64,000 nucleotides of DNA from the NCBI GenBank assembly GCA_907164885.2, contig OU015498.1:85951642-86015641 (forward strand), in the 5' to 3' direction. The stretch is from Dolomedes plantarius (taxonomy: Eukaryota; Arthropoda; Arachnida; Araneae; Dolomedidae). The position numbers and the translations under genes were made by a program. Numbering within the stretch: position 1 is the stretch's first letter; each line of letters opens with the position of its first letter. The notes beneath the pieces were generated by a model. That model made no database searches and was not told the DNA's origin. It worked only from the letters and a program-made list of their open reading frames with translations. Shown here one piece after another: positions 1 to 13,180 of the stretch.

Positions 1-270
1 AGGGGCTAAACTAAAGGGATTCTCACAGTGCTATTAATAAGAGTTGGAACTGGTATGATCAACTCAAAACTTCTAGCTTTGGTCACTTTTTCTTGGACAA
101 TTCGTGAACTGACCATTGATTGTAGAGCGCATTGCGAATGGGCCGACCAGAGCCCAAAAGAGTCGCAAATTCTCGATTTTTTCGTGCTTTGTCTAGATTA
201 TTTGGCCATTGCTAGAAGTGGCCGGCTATTTCGCGAAATGGCCAGATTTCGGACTTTGGCCGTAACACAC
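1..270. other. Unassigned flank before the first microsatellite
   Basis: Mixed-composition sequence with no supportable exon or transposon end. The open frame that crosses it owes its length to the following (TA)n tract. Confidence 0.4.
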
Positions 271-278
271 ACTCACTC

Positions 279-2838
<2,560 letters not shown>

Positions 2839-2882
<44 letters not shown>
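2839..2882. repeat. (TA)n microsatellite between two mobile elements
   Basis: Pure TA run separating the palindrome from the Tigger-like element. Confidence 0.9.
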
Positions 2883-2884
<2 letters not shown>

Positions 2885-2890
2885 CATATA

Positions 2891-3714
2891 CAGTGGAACC
2901 TCGCATAACGAGCATAATTCGTTATAGAGTCTTACTCGTAATGCGAAACACTCGTTAGGAGAAACAATTTTTCCCATATAAATTAATGTAAAATACGATA
3001 ATGCTTTCCATGCTAAAAAATACTCAAAATTCTTTAGATGTAACGTTTATTGTTTAAAGAAAATTGCTTATACATAAATTCTTAAGGAGCAAAATCATCC
3101 ATATGTAGATTATTATTTACGAATTTATGACACATATCTATTTTTTTTACTAGAAAGCTATCTAGCGACATTTGTTTTTCTCAGCGCTTCAAAATTTGCC
3201 TAAAATGTGTCACCGCATTGTCATTGAATAAATTTATAGCGCGCATAGCCATCGTCTTATCAGGGTGATGCTTTGTAACTTACGATGCAACAGTTTCCCA
3301 TGCTTTCATCATTTATTTTATTGCGCCAAAAGGTTGTTTCTTTTCTGTTTCTTCGTTCTTCTCCACTGACAAACTCTCATCTACAACTGCTTGCTGTGAA
3401 AAACACTGCAATTCTATTAGCTGTTCGGTGGTCAGCTCTTGGTTGTGCTCTTCCACAAGCTCCTCAATATCATTGTTATCCTCCAGTCCCATGATATTTG
3501 TTTCTCGAACCATTCATGACTAGCCTTACATACTTATTTTTCGGCCGTTGATGATCCTGGTGACGTGAAGATCCGAGTGATGTGAAGAGGGGACTTCCTT
3601 CCACGTCACTCGTTATGCGAAATGCTGCTCGTTACGTGAGCCATTTTTTTACGATTTATTTTGCTCGTTATGTGAAATACTCGTTATGCGAGGTGCTCGT
3701 TAAGCAAGGTTCCA

Positions 3715-3717
<3 letters not shown>
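2891..3717 (-). mobile_element. pogo/Tigger-like DNA transposon, internally deleted, copy 1
   Basis: It starts CAGTGGAACCTCGCATAACG after a TA and ends with the inverted sequence CGAGGTTCCACTG before TA, giving terminal inverted repeats of about 20 bp. Length is 827 bp, well short of an autonomous Tigger. Subterminal CTCGTTATGCGA motifs are repeated at both ends. A shorter relative lies at 40036-40801. Ends and TA target fit the pogo/Tigger branch of Tc1/mariner; it can only be mobilised in trans. Confidence 0.85.
3313..3513 (-). pseudogene. Remnant of a Tigger-type transposase C-terminal region
   Basis: The minus frame reads through an acidic segment containing EELVEEHNQELTTEQLIELQ. This resembles the acidic tail after the DDE domain in Tigger/jerky-type (CENP-B-like) transposases. 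There is no HTH and no catalytic DDE motif, because the interior of the element is deleted. The orientation agrees with a transposase on the minus strand of the 2891-3717 element. Family assignment is from memory of the motif, hence moderate confidence. Confidence 0.6.
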
Positions 3718-3766
<49 letters not shown>

Positions 3767-3830
3767 TAGCATTATTGCCCGGCGACGCCCGGGTAGATAT
3801 ATAGATATAAAAATTTTGATGCATTCCATC
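3718..3830. repeat. (TA)n tract followed by a CTAG-hairpin repeat end
   Basis: Pure TA to about 3766, then CTAGCATTATTGCCCGGCG and a GC-rich stem CCCGGCGACGCCCGGG. In reverse complement this is hairpin, short spacer, CTAGT, (TA)n: the same terminus as the palindrome and the 9.2-kb repeat. The rest of the copy is not recognisable. Confidence 0.65.
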
Positions 3831-4031
3831 AAAAAATACTGGGCTGCACTCCCCGCTCTTCATGTTCATCTGGCTAGACAAATTGCGCTTAGAGCGTTTC
3901 TACTGAAATGATATACAAACAATAAGAAAGAAAGAAACTTTGAGCCTGCGGTCCTTCGTCTGATTATACGTCTGATTTTATTGAGAATTAATAACACAGT
4001 GTTGCGTGATTCGCACGTTTGGATTGAATAA

Positions 4032-4547
4032 GTTTAATTAGCCCACTGTGGCATTAATGAAAATGAGATGGTAGACGCAGCAGCTAAACAAGCAACAACA
4101 CTGAATGAAATCACAGGAAATTATAAATTAACTAAAGAACAGATTAAGAATAAAATTAAGAATTATTACATAAATATATGGCAAGAAAATTGGGAGAGAA
4201 GCAGTGTAGGAAGGAAAGTATTTGAGGTATTCCCTAGAGTTTCTACGAAAAGACTGTCGGCAGATTTCCTTGTTAATCAAGCAATAACTGAACATGGCTG
4301 TATAGGAGTCTATCAAAACAGATTTTTTGCTAAAACAGATCTTTGTGAGTGTGGCAATATACAAACTATAAAGCACTGTATATAAAATTGTAGCAAATGG
4401 GCTGAAGCAGGAAAAAACCTACCTTTGGGCTTTCAAGATTGGGCCCCTAGTAAATTATTTACGGATTATTATTGTAGAAGGTACATCAAGAGTATTATGC
4501 AGGAAATTATGAATAACCACTTCCCCCTACAAGGGGAAGGTGGATAG
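4032..4547 (+). pseudogene. Non-LTR retrotransposon (LINE) pol remnant: end of RNase H plus C-terminal zinc-binding segment
   Basis: The frame begins with AHCGINENEMVDAAAKQA, matching the last RNase H motif of R1/Jockey/I-type LINEs (WxxxHxGxxGNExAD followed by AAK). It continues through a basic helical region to LCECGNIQTIKHCI, then a stop at 4383-4385, then NCSKW, i.e. the usual CxCG...H...C zinc motif interrupted by a nonsense codon. Reading resumes in the same frame to a terminal stop at 4545-4547. A short A-run follows at 4558-4571. The copy is 5'-truncated: there is a stop immediately upstream of AHCG and no reverse transcriptase. Confidence 0.8.
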
Positions 4548-4557
4548 CTCCTCAGAT

Positions 4558-4720
4558 TAAAAAAAAAAAAAGACACGTAAATGAATTGCAAAAAGAAAAA
4601 CTTCGGGACCCGGCTGGTCTGGATTGCCGTCGGGATGATTAGTTTTATTATTGAAGGGCCGTATAACCTTCGGGTGTGGACGGCGGCGATATTACTTACT
4701 GCTTAATTATATTTGTTAGA
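4558..4720 (+). repeat. LINE 3' tail and following GC-richer sequence
   Basis: An A-run is followed by a segment containing GGGATGATTAGTTTTATTAT and CCGTATAACCTTCGGGTGTG. A related segment occurs at the 3' end of the LINE insertion near 41.7 kb (GGGACGATTAGTTAACAG, CCGTATACCTTAACGG). It is probably a shared LINE 3' untranslated region. Confidence 0.5.
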
Positions 4721-5224
4721 TACTGTTTAATTAGATTTAATTATATTTGTTTGATCCACTGTTTAATTAGAAATAAGTTTTATAATTTACATTTGCCTTT
4801 ATTATTTATTTTTCCCTTAAAAGCTCAGTTTGTTCCACAACACCCAAGAGACGCACTTTTTTCCACATCACCCAAGAGGTAAAGTGCAAGATGCATTATC
4901 CCCTTTATTTATTCAAAGTAAGGCGCGATTTCACATGAAGCCTATTTTCCTTACTTTGGTGATTCGGTTTTTTATTGTCGACAGGCCAAAAACCGTATCG
5001 GTTTTTAATTTTCCCAAGGCCAAAAACCGTTGAAAAAGCGAATTGTAATTCGATTTTTAATTTTCCTAAGGCCAAAAACCGTAGAAAAAACAAATTGTAA
5101 ATCGGTTCAAGCGATGAGAAAAACTGCAAATAACAAAGGTCAAAAAGCAGAGCCGGGAAAGTTGTGTTAAAACATACTAATTTGAACTGCATTCTTAAAA
5201 AACTCCCATCTAAGTTAGTCTAGT
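4721..5224. other. Unassigned sequence with small internal repeats
   Basis: Contains three spaced copies of AAGGCCAAAAACCGT-like text between about 4980 and 5090, a local degenerate repeat. No exon or transposon end seen. Confidence 0.4.
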
Positions 5225-5700
5225 GGTTAAATTTTATCTTTTACCGTATTTTAATATTTCATTTGTCAATTTATTTCGTTGTTATGCACGTAATGCAAAA
5301 TTAATTTAAAGTATCACAAAAAGAAAAGAAACCACGTGATCAGCATTTCATAAATTACATTCAAAATATTAATCTTTAAAAATTCACCAAAAATCATAAA
5401 AGGGAGGTAGGTAAAGATTCGAAAAAGATTTCGTTTTAAAGGAATTTTTATGATATTTCTCGTGATAAAAATTTTATAACCCTCGGATTATCATTTTAAA
5501 TGCAAACTTAAAAAAATTAGAAAAACAGCTTAAAAATTTAATTTTAAAAAATCGAAGAAGAATTTTTCAAAAATCTTTCTCAGTTTACCCCTCCACTATA
5601 AACTCCACTATAGAAGAATCACCATGCAAAATTTCAGCTCTTTATGTCCAACGGTTTGGACAGTGCGTTATCTGTCAGTTAGTCAGTCAGTTAGGCAAGG
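5225..5700 (-). repeat. Partial copy of the CTAGT-hairpin / ACTG repeat family
   Basis: Shares ATGCAAAATTTCAGC, TTTATGATATTTCTCGTGAT and TGTCAGTTAGTCAGTCAGTT blocks with 32257-33145, and the reverse complement of 9178-9966. The CTAG terminus is missing, so this copy is truncated. Confidence 0.65.
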
Positions 5701-6012
5701 CCAAAGAATATTACCATGAAGCTCTCCCCCCCCCGCACCCCTCTTCTCCCGCGCGGGGGAAGTGGGATACGTTCGGATTTCACTGAACGGTCTGTATCCA
5801 CAGGGGGTACCTCGCACCTCTTACGGGCACAAAAAATCATTAAAAAATTAATTAAAAAAAACTAATTGAGACCCAAACTTCGTTTTTGCTGATTTAAGTT
5901 TCTCGGGTCCTAAACATTAACTGTGCCGAATTTGGTCCCTGTAAGTGAAACAGTCTATGATTCTATAGCTGACAAACAAACAGACAAGCTCTTTTATATA
6001 TATATATATATA
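5701..6012 (+). repeat. Second repeat end: ACAAACAGACAAG-TTTTATATA terminus
   Basis: Ends AACAAACAGACAAGCTCTTT followed by (TA)n, the same kind of TTTTATATA end seen in the 9.2-kb, 32-kb and palindrome repeats but with a different interior. A C-rich tract lies near 5727-5755. Confidence 0.5.
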
Positions 6013-7233
6013 CACTGAAGTGCCACTGAATTAGGGATACCTACCTAGTAACGAGTTGGGCCTCCTCTGGCCTTGATAACGGCTGCCACACGAAGAGGCA
6101 TAGATTCAACAAGTTTCTGGAAACGTTCCACGGGAATGGCTTGCCAAATATTGGCTAAAGCTGTCCATAATTCAGTAAGGTTCTTTGGTGCTGTGTGATG
6201 GCCTTTCACGTCTTGTTCCAAAACATCCCAAAGATGCTCAATAGGATTTAAGTCTGGGCTTCTAGGTGGCCAATTCATGACAGAGAAGTCAGAGGAATGC
6301 TCATCCAACCAGCCAGTAGCCAACCGGGACTTGTGAGAGGTACAATTGTCTTGCTGGAAAACTCCATTACCGTGCGGATAACAGAACAGCATAAACAGAT
6401 GGAGGTGACCATCCAGCATCTCTACGTACCGAATTGCATTGAGGGAGGTTGGTACACGCACCAAAGATCCCAAACTGTGCCACGAAAAAACACCCCAGAC
6501 CATGATTGAGCCACCATGCCCTTGTACAGTTCCAGCCAGGCATGCAGGATCCATGGCTTCATGAGCCTGACGCTATATTCTAAGCCTCCCGTCGGCGTTA
6601 AGTAGTCGGAATCGAGACTCATCACTCCATGCTACTCGTTTCCAGTCCTCTATACTCCAGTCTCTGTTCTCTCTTGCCCAGGCAAGACGTGCAGCCCGAT
6701 GGCGAGTATAGAGTAATGGTACTCTCGTAGGTCGACGGCTCCCGAAACCCATACGGTGAAGCGAGCGTTGCACAGTCCGTTTACTGACTGTACGACTGGC
6801 ACCGTCATTAAACTGGGTGGTAAATTGAGCTAATGTTTGGCTTCGCTGGCTACGTACAATACGCCTGAGCCGTCTTTCACCAGGCACTGTCAAGGCCAAT
6901 TGTCCTTTGCATTTTGCCAGATCGCTAGTTTTTTTCCCCACCATCCATGTATTCTTGGTATACTATTGACACTGTCGTCCTTGAAAATCCTAGCTGTCTG
7001 ACGATTTCGGAAATTGAATGGCCCATGCGTCGCGCACCTACGATTTGTCCGCGATCGAAGGCGTCTAAATCTGGCAGTTTACCCATACTGGCAATTCCAA
7101 CAACTAATTCAGAACAACCACAGTACGCGCTATATATGCAGTTACCACAGCGCCCTCACTTGCGCATACATGATGCGCAGCGCTACACAATTTGCATAGG
7201 CTTTGCTATCCCTAATTCAGTGGCACTTCAGTG
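6013..7233 (-). mobile_element. Tc1-like DD36E transposon, copy 1 (full length, inactive)
   Basis: 1221 bp, inserted at TA within (TA)n. Terminal inverted repeats begin CACTGAAGTGCCACTGAATT and are about 27 bp. One transposase is encoded on the minus strand. A sister copy lies at 28933-30137 with the same ends. Confidence 0.95.
6045..7086 (-). pseudogene. Tc1-like (DD36E) transposase, frameshift plus nonsense
   Basis: Starts MGKLPDLDAFDRGQIVGARR with a paired-type HTH (SISEIVRQLGFSRTTVS), then the second HTH (RTVSKRTVQRSLHRMGF) and a DDE domain. Visible catalytic motifs are WSDESRF, FQQDNCTSHKS and SPDLNPIEHLW. The last D and E are separated by 36 residues, so the signature is DD36E rather than the classical DD34E. 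Lesions relative to copy 2: one extra base in the G/A run just after YMDGG (about 6930), which shifts the frame, and a Trp codon changed to TAG after RLRI (about 6570). A two-residue (TW) deletion is also present. The catalytic triad itself is intact, but no functional protein can be made. Confidence 0.93.
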
Positions 7234-8228
7234 TATATATTGTTGTTACTTTCACCTCAATAATTATATACTTATTTGACGAAATACGGGACATCTCATA
7301 TCCATCTGTGCTCTGATCTACATGGGGGGAAATTTGAGATTTTATAATCCTCGCTCCTTATACGGTCATGAAAGTAGTTTGAGTCGCAAACATTTGATGC
7401 GAAAATAAGTGAATGAATTTAAAATATTTCATCTTTCTTTTTTGTGCTCCTTGAAGTCCTTATTTAATTTTTGTTTTATTTTATGATTAAATGGGTTGAT
7501 TTATTGTGTAGTACACCCTGCCAATGCGCTGACCAGTCGGTTTACAGCTCAGTGTCTTGGTCCAACCCCCCTGTACTGTATACTATATAAAGATACAGTC
7601 TAGTGTCAGGATCCCCATGTGTTTTATGATGTTATAAAAAAAAAGTTATAAAATTTCGGAAACAAGGACAGTAGCTAAGAAACTGCACCATCATCGTAAA
7701 AAGTAAAGTAAAAATCACATAAAAATAAATTTTAAATACTATATAACAAAATTTAATTCAGCAACAAATATTCATTTATTCAATACGAGTAATAATTTAG
7801 CTCGTACAGTGATTACGGAAACAACCGCGAGTTCGGGCTAATAAAGAATCTCGGTTCAGCTGAGTAACAGCCGAGTAATTACATATATAATAGCCGTTGT
7901 CTCTGTATAACACTTCCGGGCTGTACTCATCTTTCAATTGAAGCCCTCAGTAAACAAACAGCCGGTTAGGCTTAATTTCAATTTCAGATGTGGATCAGAA
8001 TTTTTTCTTACCTAAAAACTAATATCTTCTCCATCAAATCACGTTTTTTCAGCCTATTTTTCTATAAAACATTCAGAACTAAAAAAAATGGATGCTTTTA
8101 GCTGTATATTTAACAGTTTTTAAAAATCTATTTACTTTTGCGATGAATTCTGAAAGTACACAAACTTGAATGTGAATGAATCAAGTAGCTCAAGTATTCA
8201 TATCGCGTAGTGAGCTGTAAAAAACTGG
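7234..8228. other. Unassigned intergenic sequence
   Basis: AT-rich; no splice-bounded exon, transposon end or tandem repeat recognised. Confidence 0.4.
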
Positions 8229-8604
8229 ATGGCAGTCGCATGAAAATACTACTCCAATCGCATGAAAAACTAAATAAATAAAAAATAATGAAAGGGTTTT
8301 GCTTTTACAAGGTGTCGATTAAATGCAATATTGTTAGATAATTCGGGATATTTTTTAACTTTCATATACTTTTTCCATTATGACGTCATTATTAGTATTA
8401 TGACGTCAAAATGACGGGTTGGATGGCAGTCTACTACTCCAATCGCATGAAAAACTAAATAAATAAAAAATAATGAAAGGGTTTGCTTTTACAAGGTGTG
8501 GATTAAATGCAATTTTGTTAGATAATTCGGGATATTTTTTAACTTTCATATACTTTTTCCATTATGACGTCATTATTAGTATTATGACGTCAAAATGACG
8601 GGTT
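8229..8604. repeat. Tandem duplication of about 187 bp with paired CRE palindromes
   Basis: Two adjacent copies (about 8229-8417 and 8418-8604) differ by a few bases. Each ends with two TGACGTCA octamers (ATTATGACGTCATTATTAG then ATTATGACGTCAAAATGACG), so four full CREB/ATF palindromes fall within about 210 bp. Whether they act as regulatory sites is unknown; no adjacent gene is visible. Confidence 0.85.
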
Positions 8605-9177
8605 GCCTTCTAGTTTACATATAGAAGTCAAATTATTTCGTAGGTTTTTTAAGATATGGCGGATAATGTTTTGTTGTGGTTTTCTGGCAGGAAAAGTTTT
8701 TTCCCAGAAAGATATCTTTTCGGTGTTATAACTGATTTCTTTTAAATTTTAAATGAGTTTGAATTACATTATAGCTTTATTTCTGTTATACCTATAAGTA
8801 AGGCAATGCTGATAAAATGATGTTTGCTTCTCAACATCAAGATTCTTGAAACAGAATAAACGAGTTTACAGGGGAAGATATTGAAGTGGGTTAGTAAATT
8901 GAAAGCTTTACTGCAAAATGGAGGTAGCTCCATCCTGGGGGAGTTTGGAGTTACATGTACTATCTTCTGGTTAAAAAAAGAAAAAGAAAAACTCTTTCTT
9001 TAATGACAGAAAGAGGTAGCTCCAATAGTTAGTTCTCGTGTTACTCATGAGATGAATCTGCCTGACTCGTTAGTTATCTCCATTTTTCCTTAAACGATTG
9101 ACGTGGTTTCTTTACAGGAAGGTTACACAACACTTATCAACAGTGGAGTTTTGGGTTCTAATAAACATGATACTGTA
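8605..9177. other. Unassigned sequence
   Basis: A GAGGTAGCTCCA motif occurs twice (about 8921 and 9013). No gene evidence. Confidence 0.35.
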
Positions 9178-9966
9178 TATATAAAACAGTTCCGTAACTG
9201 ACTGACTGACTGACTGACAGATAACGCACAGACCAAACCGCTGGACCTAAAGGGTTGAAATTTTGCATGGCGATTCTTCTTATAGTGTAGGGGTGCACTA
9301 AGAAAGATTTTTGAAAAATTCTTATATTTTTTTAAATTAAATTTTTAAACTGTTTTTGTAACACTCTTTAAAGTTTGCATTTAAAATAATAATCCGAGGG
9401 TTATAAAATTTATATCCCAAGAAAGATCATAAAAATTCCTTTAAAATGAAATCTTTTTCGAATCTTTGCCTCCATTTTCTGATTTTTTGTGGATTTTTAA
9501 AGATTGATTTTTAGAATTTAATTTATTAAATGCTGATCACGTGATTTCTTTTCTTTTTGTGATACTTTAAACTAATTTTGCGTCACGTGCATAACAACGA
9601 AATAGACAAAAAAAAATGTTATTTTTTTCTTGCTAATGCGGCAGACGATTGTACATTATCAAAAAAATATTAAAATAGAGTAAAAGAAATGTTCCTCAAA
9701 CTGTACAATATTAACTGTACTATATTCTTTAGTATGTTCTATTAGGTTTAATTTCAATATTTTCTTCTACATTATCTTGTCTATAAAAATATCCGTTACG
9801 ATTTTTTTATATATTTTTTTGCTTGTTTCTTGGCATTAATTGCGTACATTGACCGTTGTATTTATTATAAATATATTTTTAGGGTTTCTTTTTTGGCATC
9901 AACTGCATACATTGACCGTTGTATTTAATTTGAATGTACTCCGCAGTGAAGCACGGGTATTCAGCT
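9178..9966 (+). repeat. Interspersed repeat with TATATAAAA-(ACTG)n start and hairpin-CTAGT end
   Basis: Begins TATATAAAACAGTTCCGTAA followed by (ACTG)n and ends GCACGGGTATTCAGCTAGTA. Inverted near-copies occur at 32257-33145 (full) and 5225-5700 (partial). The GC-rich block before CTAGT resembles a Helitron 3' end (hairpin plus CTRR), but no 5' TC end or Rep/helicase sequence is visible, so the class is unresolved. Confidence 0.75.
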
Positions 9967-10670
9967 AGTACTGTATATTGTTTAACTGCAAAATATAAAA
10001 ATGTATTGGAACTAGCCTGCAAATATTTCGCACAAAATGATATGTGGTTTTACGATGGACTCAACCAGATGAGCCAGACGTTACAGAGGGGGGATGTGAC
10101 GATTGAAAAATGTAGTTTTCTGTTTTGTAAAGCCAAAATATATGTTGTATTTCAATTTAAGTTTCTTTAAATAAAGTATTATGATAGTAGACTGCATTTT
10201 TTTGCGAAATCTTCGTCCTGGAAGTAGATAGAACATCCATTTGGTGGCAAGAAATAGGTAGTTCCAACAATCACACATGTGCCACGTCATCTAGAAGATA
10301 TATTTTTGAGTGAAAATACTGTACTAATATGTAAGAACAATTAAGGAAATTTATCAAAAAGAATATTTTCACACAACTTAGAATTTTGAATTTTCAAATG
10401 TTTTTTTTTACGGTTTTACGTCCTTTTTGCACCAAAGCCTTCAAGTCGCGATATCCCATTTGAAAATTGATTTATTAAATGCGATTATATTATGCTGTTT
10501 TAATATTTTATCTACGTTAATATAATCTAATTACACCGATGCTATTGTGTATTTATTATATTAAGCAATTTTATTATGGTATGATATATCATTACTCAGA
10601 TCATTTGACTTTCAGATTTATTAATTGGACGATTTCAGATATCGGCTAAGGCATGGATATTCCAGAACTA
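9967..10670. other. Unassigned sequence
   Basis: Small frames at 9934-10170 (plus) and 10081-10290 (minus) have no recognisable similarity and overlap each other. No gene called. Confidence 0.35.
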
Positions 10671-11130
10671 TGTAAGGTCTACCTAAGAATCGATTAACAA
10701 TAATCGATCATTATAGTTGCATAAATCCAAAGAAGCTACAAAGTATGCTAAATTCAGCATAGACGGTTACTATAAATACCGAGTAGCCAGGTTACGCGGT
10801 CAGTCTGGTTTGTTTGTAGTGATTTATGTGAGTTGCCGTTGATGGCGATTAGCTAGATTGCTACAAAACTTACGTGAGTTCTTGCCAATCCGGCATACGA
10901 AGGTTGTTTGTGGTCATAGGAATAAGTTTACTGAGCAGCATCGCTGGTTTGACTTTAGTGTAATTTGTGAGAATTTTGAAATATATTTCCTTGCAGAGTG
11001 TTTATACATGTTGTACTAGTATTTACGCAATATTGTTTTGAACCTCAAGTATATGGTGTCAAGCGAAGAATAAACTTTGTTGTATATCTATTAAGTGTCG
11101 TTTATACTTCATTAGAGGGTAACTTCAACA
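10671..11130 (+). promoter_or_regulatory. Candidate solo LTR with TATA box, initiator and poly(A) signal
   Basis: The segment runs TGTAAGGTC...TTCAACA, giving TGT...ACA ends of an LTR about 460 bp long. TATAAATA is at 10771. TCAGTC, an exact arthropod initiator, is at 10800 with its A 31 bp downstream of the TATA start. AATAAA is at 11069. I see no matching target-site duplication, no second LTR and no adjacent primer-binding site, so solo LTR is inference; a host core promoter with a short transcript is the alternative. Confidence 0.4.
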
Positions 11131-12679
11131 TACATATACCCTAGTTAGGGTAGAAGTCAGCCATCTCTATATCTATGCCCTAATAGGGAGTGACATTGGT
11201 CTACATATTGGGTGCTCTCGTGATAAAGTATCCTACAGAAATCGAGGTATGAAGAAGTATGCATTACTTTCAATGGGAATTGGTACCCATTCAATGGGAT
11301 TTGAGTAATTTTGTTGAGTATAGTCTGTGTGTAAATACGCATGTATTTACACATGCGTATGTACTTGTGTGTAAATACGCATTCGAAACACGAGGCATTA
11401 TATGGCGAAAACAACGACAACTTTTCAGGACGAATGTTTTCTAGTTAGCGTAAAATTCATAAGCAATGTTTAGTATTATTATTATGAAATACAAGCTAAA
11501 AAGGAACACTTCAAAACCGCATAAAAACGTTAAAGCTTTCTGCAACCTACTACGATTTTAGCGTTTCATCACAGTACTCTCCAGTTCAGATAAAATCGAT
11601 GCATTATGGGGGTAATTTTAGTTTAATATAACAAAAAAATTATCCCAATGAAGTCCATAAGGGGATTTTTTACCCCTCCCCCCCAAAAAATGTAGTACTA
11701 AATGAGATTCTACGATTTTCAAGTTAAATTAGAAAATTAATTTGAGAAAATAATTCCTTTCATAAAATTTGCGTATGAAGTATAGCAAAATTTCATTCGA
11801 TATGCTTGTGTTACTTTCTTAAATTCAATTCTAAACTGAACAGTACACCTGTTTACTGCAGGTAACTTGAATATAAAGTATCTTTTCGTAATGTAAATGT
11901 TTTCCCCGTGACTTCCTATTCAGTACGGATCAGAGCAATTCCTTTTATGTAATTTGTTTCCGCTAAAGCAGTTACGGTGGAGCTTCTCGAATCCAAATAA
12001 ATATGGAAAATCAGAAAGTGACATAATATTAGTGATATCAAATGAAAACACAAAATAAGTACAATAACGCCTTAACTGTGTTAAATGATACCCAAAACAG
12101 GGTAATAAATATTTAGACACGTAATATGGTTCAATTAATCGTTTTATGTACTATTACCCATTCATTATAGATTTTATATATAAAATACGCACCAAAAGAA
12201 ATAAATATACCCACTGCGTTAATTTCCATACTTAATACTGCAGATGAGAAATCCCAATATGGATATACTATTACAATGTTTCACAGGTACTGCTATCACC
12301 TTCGAGGATTAAGTAAAAAACATTTACACTTTTTATCGTATTCAAACTACCATATTGAAAATGGACTCACTCGGACAAAATGGTTTTGTTTTGCTTTGGT
12401 AGAGAGTTTAGTCAGTATTAGAATTCAAACTAAGCGTTCCAGTGATATGAATAAGGAAAATCTCGCAATGTAATAATAAGGTGAATATTTAAATTACATG
12501 TTTTTAATCAATACATGTAAAATACAATACATGTATCAATACACGTATTGGGTATCCATCTTTTATTGTTTATATAATAGTGATTAAAAATGTATGCCTT
12601 GTTTCCTTTAAATTTAAGCATAAATATTTCTTCATCATGTTATAACTATGTCTCTGAGGCAACTTTATTTTCTTGTGAT
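11131..12679. other. Unassigned AT-rich sequence
   Basis: Contains an imperfect inverted repeat near 11331-11385 (GTAAATACGCATGTATTTAC). No exon, SINE or transposon end recognised. Confidence 0.35.
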
Positions 12680-13180
12680 TGGTTTTATATGTAATCTTTC
12701 TTTTATTGGATTTATATACAACTATTTTAAAACAAATCTTAAGTCCAAAATTTGACTTGTAGGACTGAAATTCATAAGTTCTTTTATAATCTTCTTATGT
12801 AATCTTTCTTTTATTGGCCTTATATACAACTATTGTAAAACAAATCTAAAGCCCAAAATTTGACTTTAAGGACTGGAATTTATGAATTCTTTTATAATAT
12901 TCTTTTGAAATCCATCTTTTATTGGATTTATATAACTATTTTAAAACAAATCTAAAGCCCAAACTTGACTTTAAGGACTGGAATTCATAAGTTCTTTTAT
13001 AATCTTCTTTTGAAATCCATCTTTTATTGGATTTATATATAACTATTGTAAAATAAATCTAAAGCCCAAAATTTGATTTTTAGGACAGAAATTCATAGGT
13101 TCTTTTATAATCTTTTGTAATCCTTTATTGGATTTATATACAACTATTGTAAAACAAATCTAAAGCCCCAAATTTGATCA
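12680..13180. repeat. Minisatellite, about 102-108-bp unit, about 5 copies
   Basis: TTTTATTGG recurs at about 12701, 12809, 12917 and 13022, with a degenerate copy at about 13123. Each is followed by TTTATATA(CAACTATT), AAAACAAATCTAAAGCCCAAA and a TTCTTTTATAATCTTCTT block. Confidence 0.85.

Noticed and set aside
3285..3494. Plus-strand frame conserved between the two Tigger copies (also 40420-40650)
   Set aside because: It is antisense to the transposase-tail remnant; conservation is explained by shared ancestry of the element.
6297..6509. Plus-strand frames inside the Tc1-like copies (also 6947-7279, 29223-29435, 29918-30144)
   Set aside because: Antisense shadows of the transposase, repeated in both copies.
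9178..9966. Firm Helitron assignment
   Set aside because: Only the hairpin-CTAG|T end fits; no 5' TC terminus, no Rep/helicase, and insertion next to (TA)n argues against certainty.
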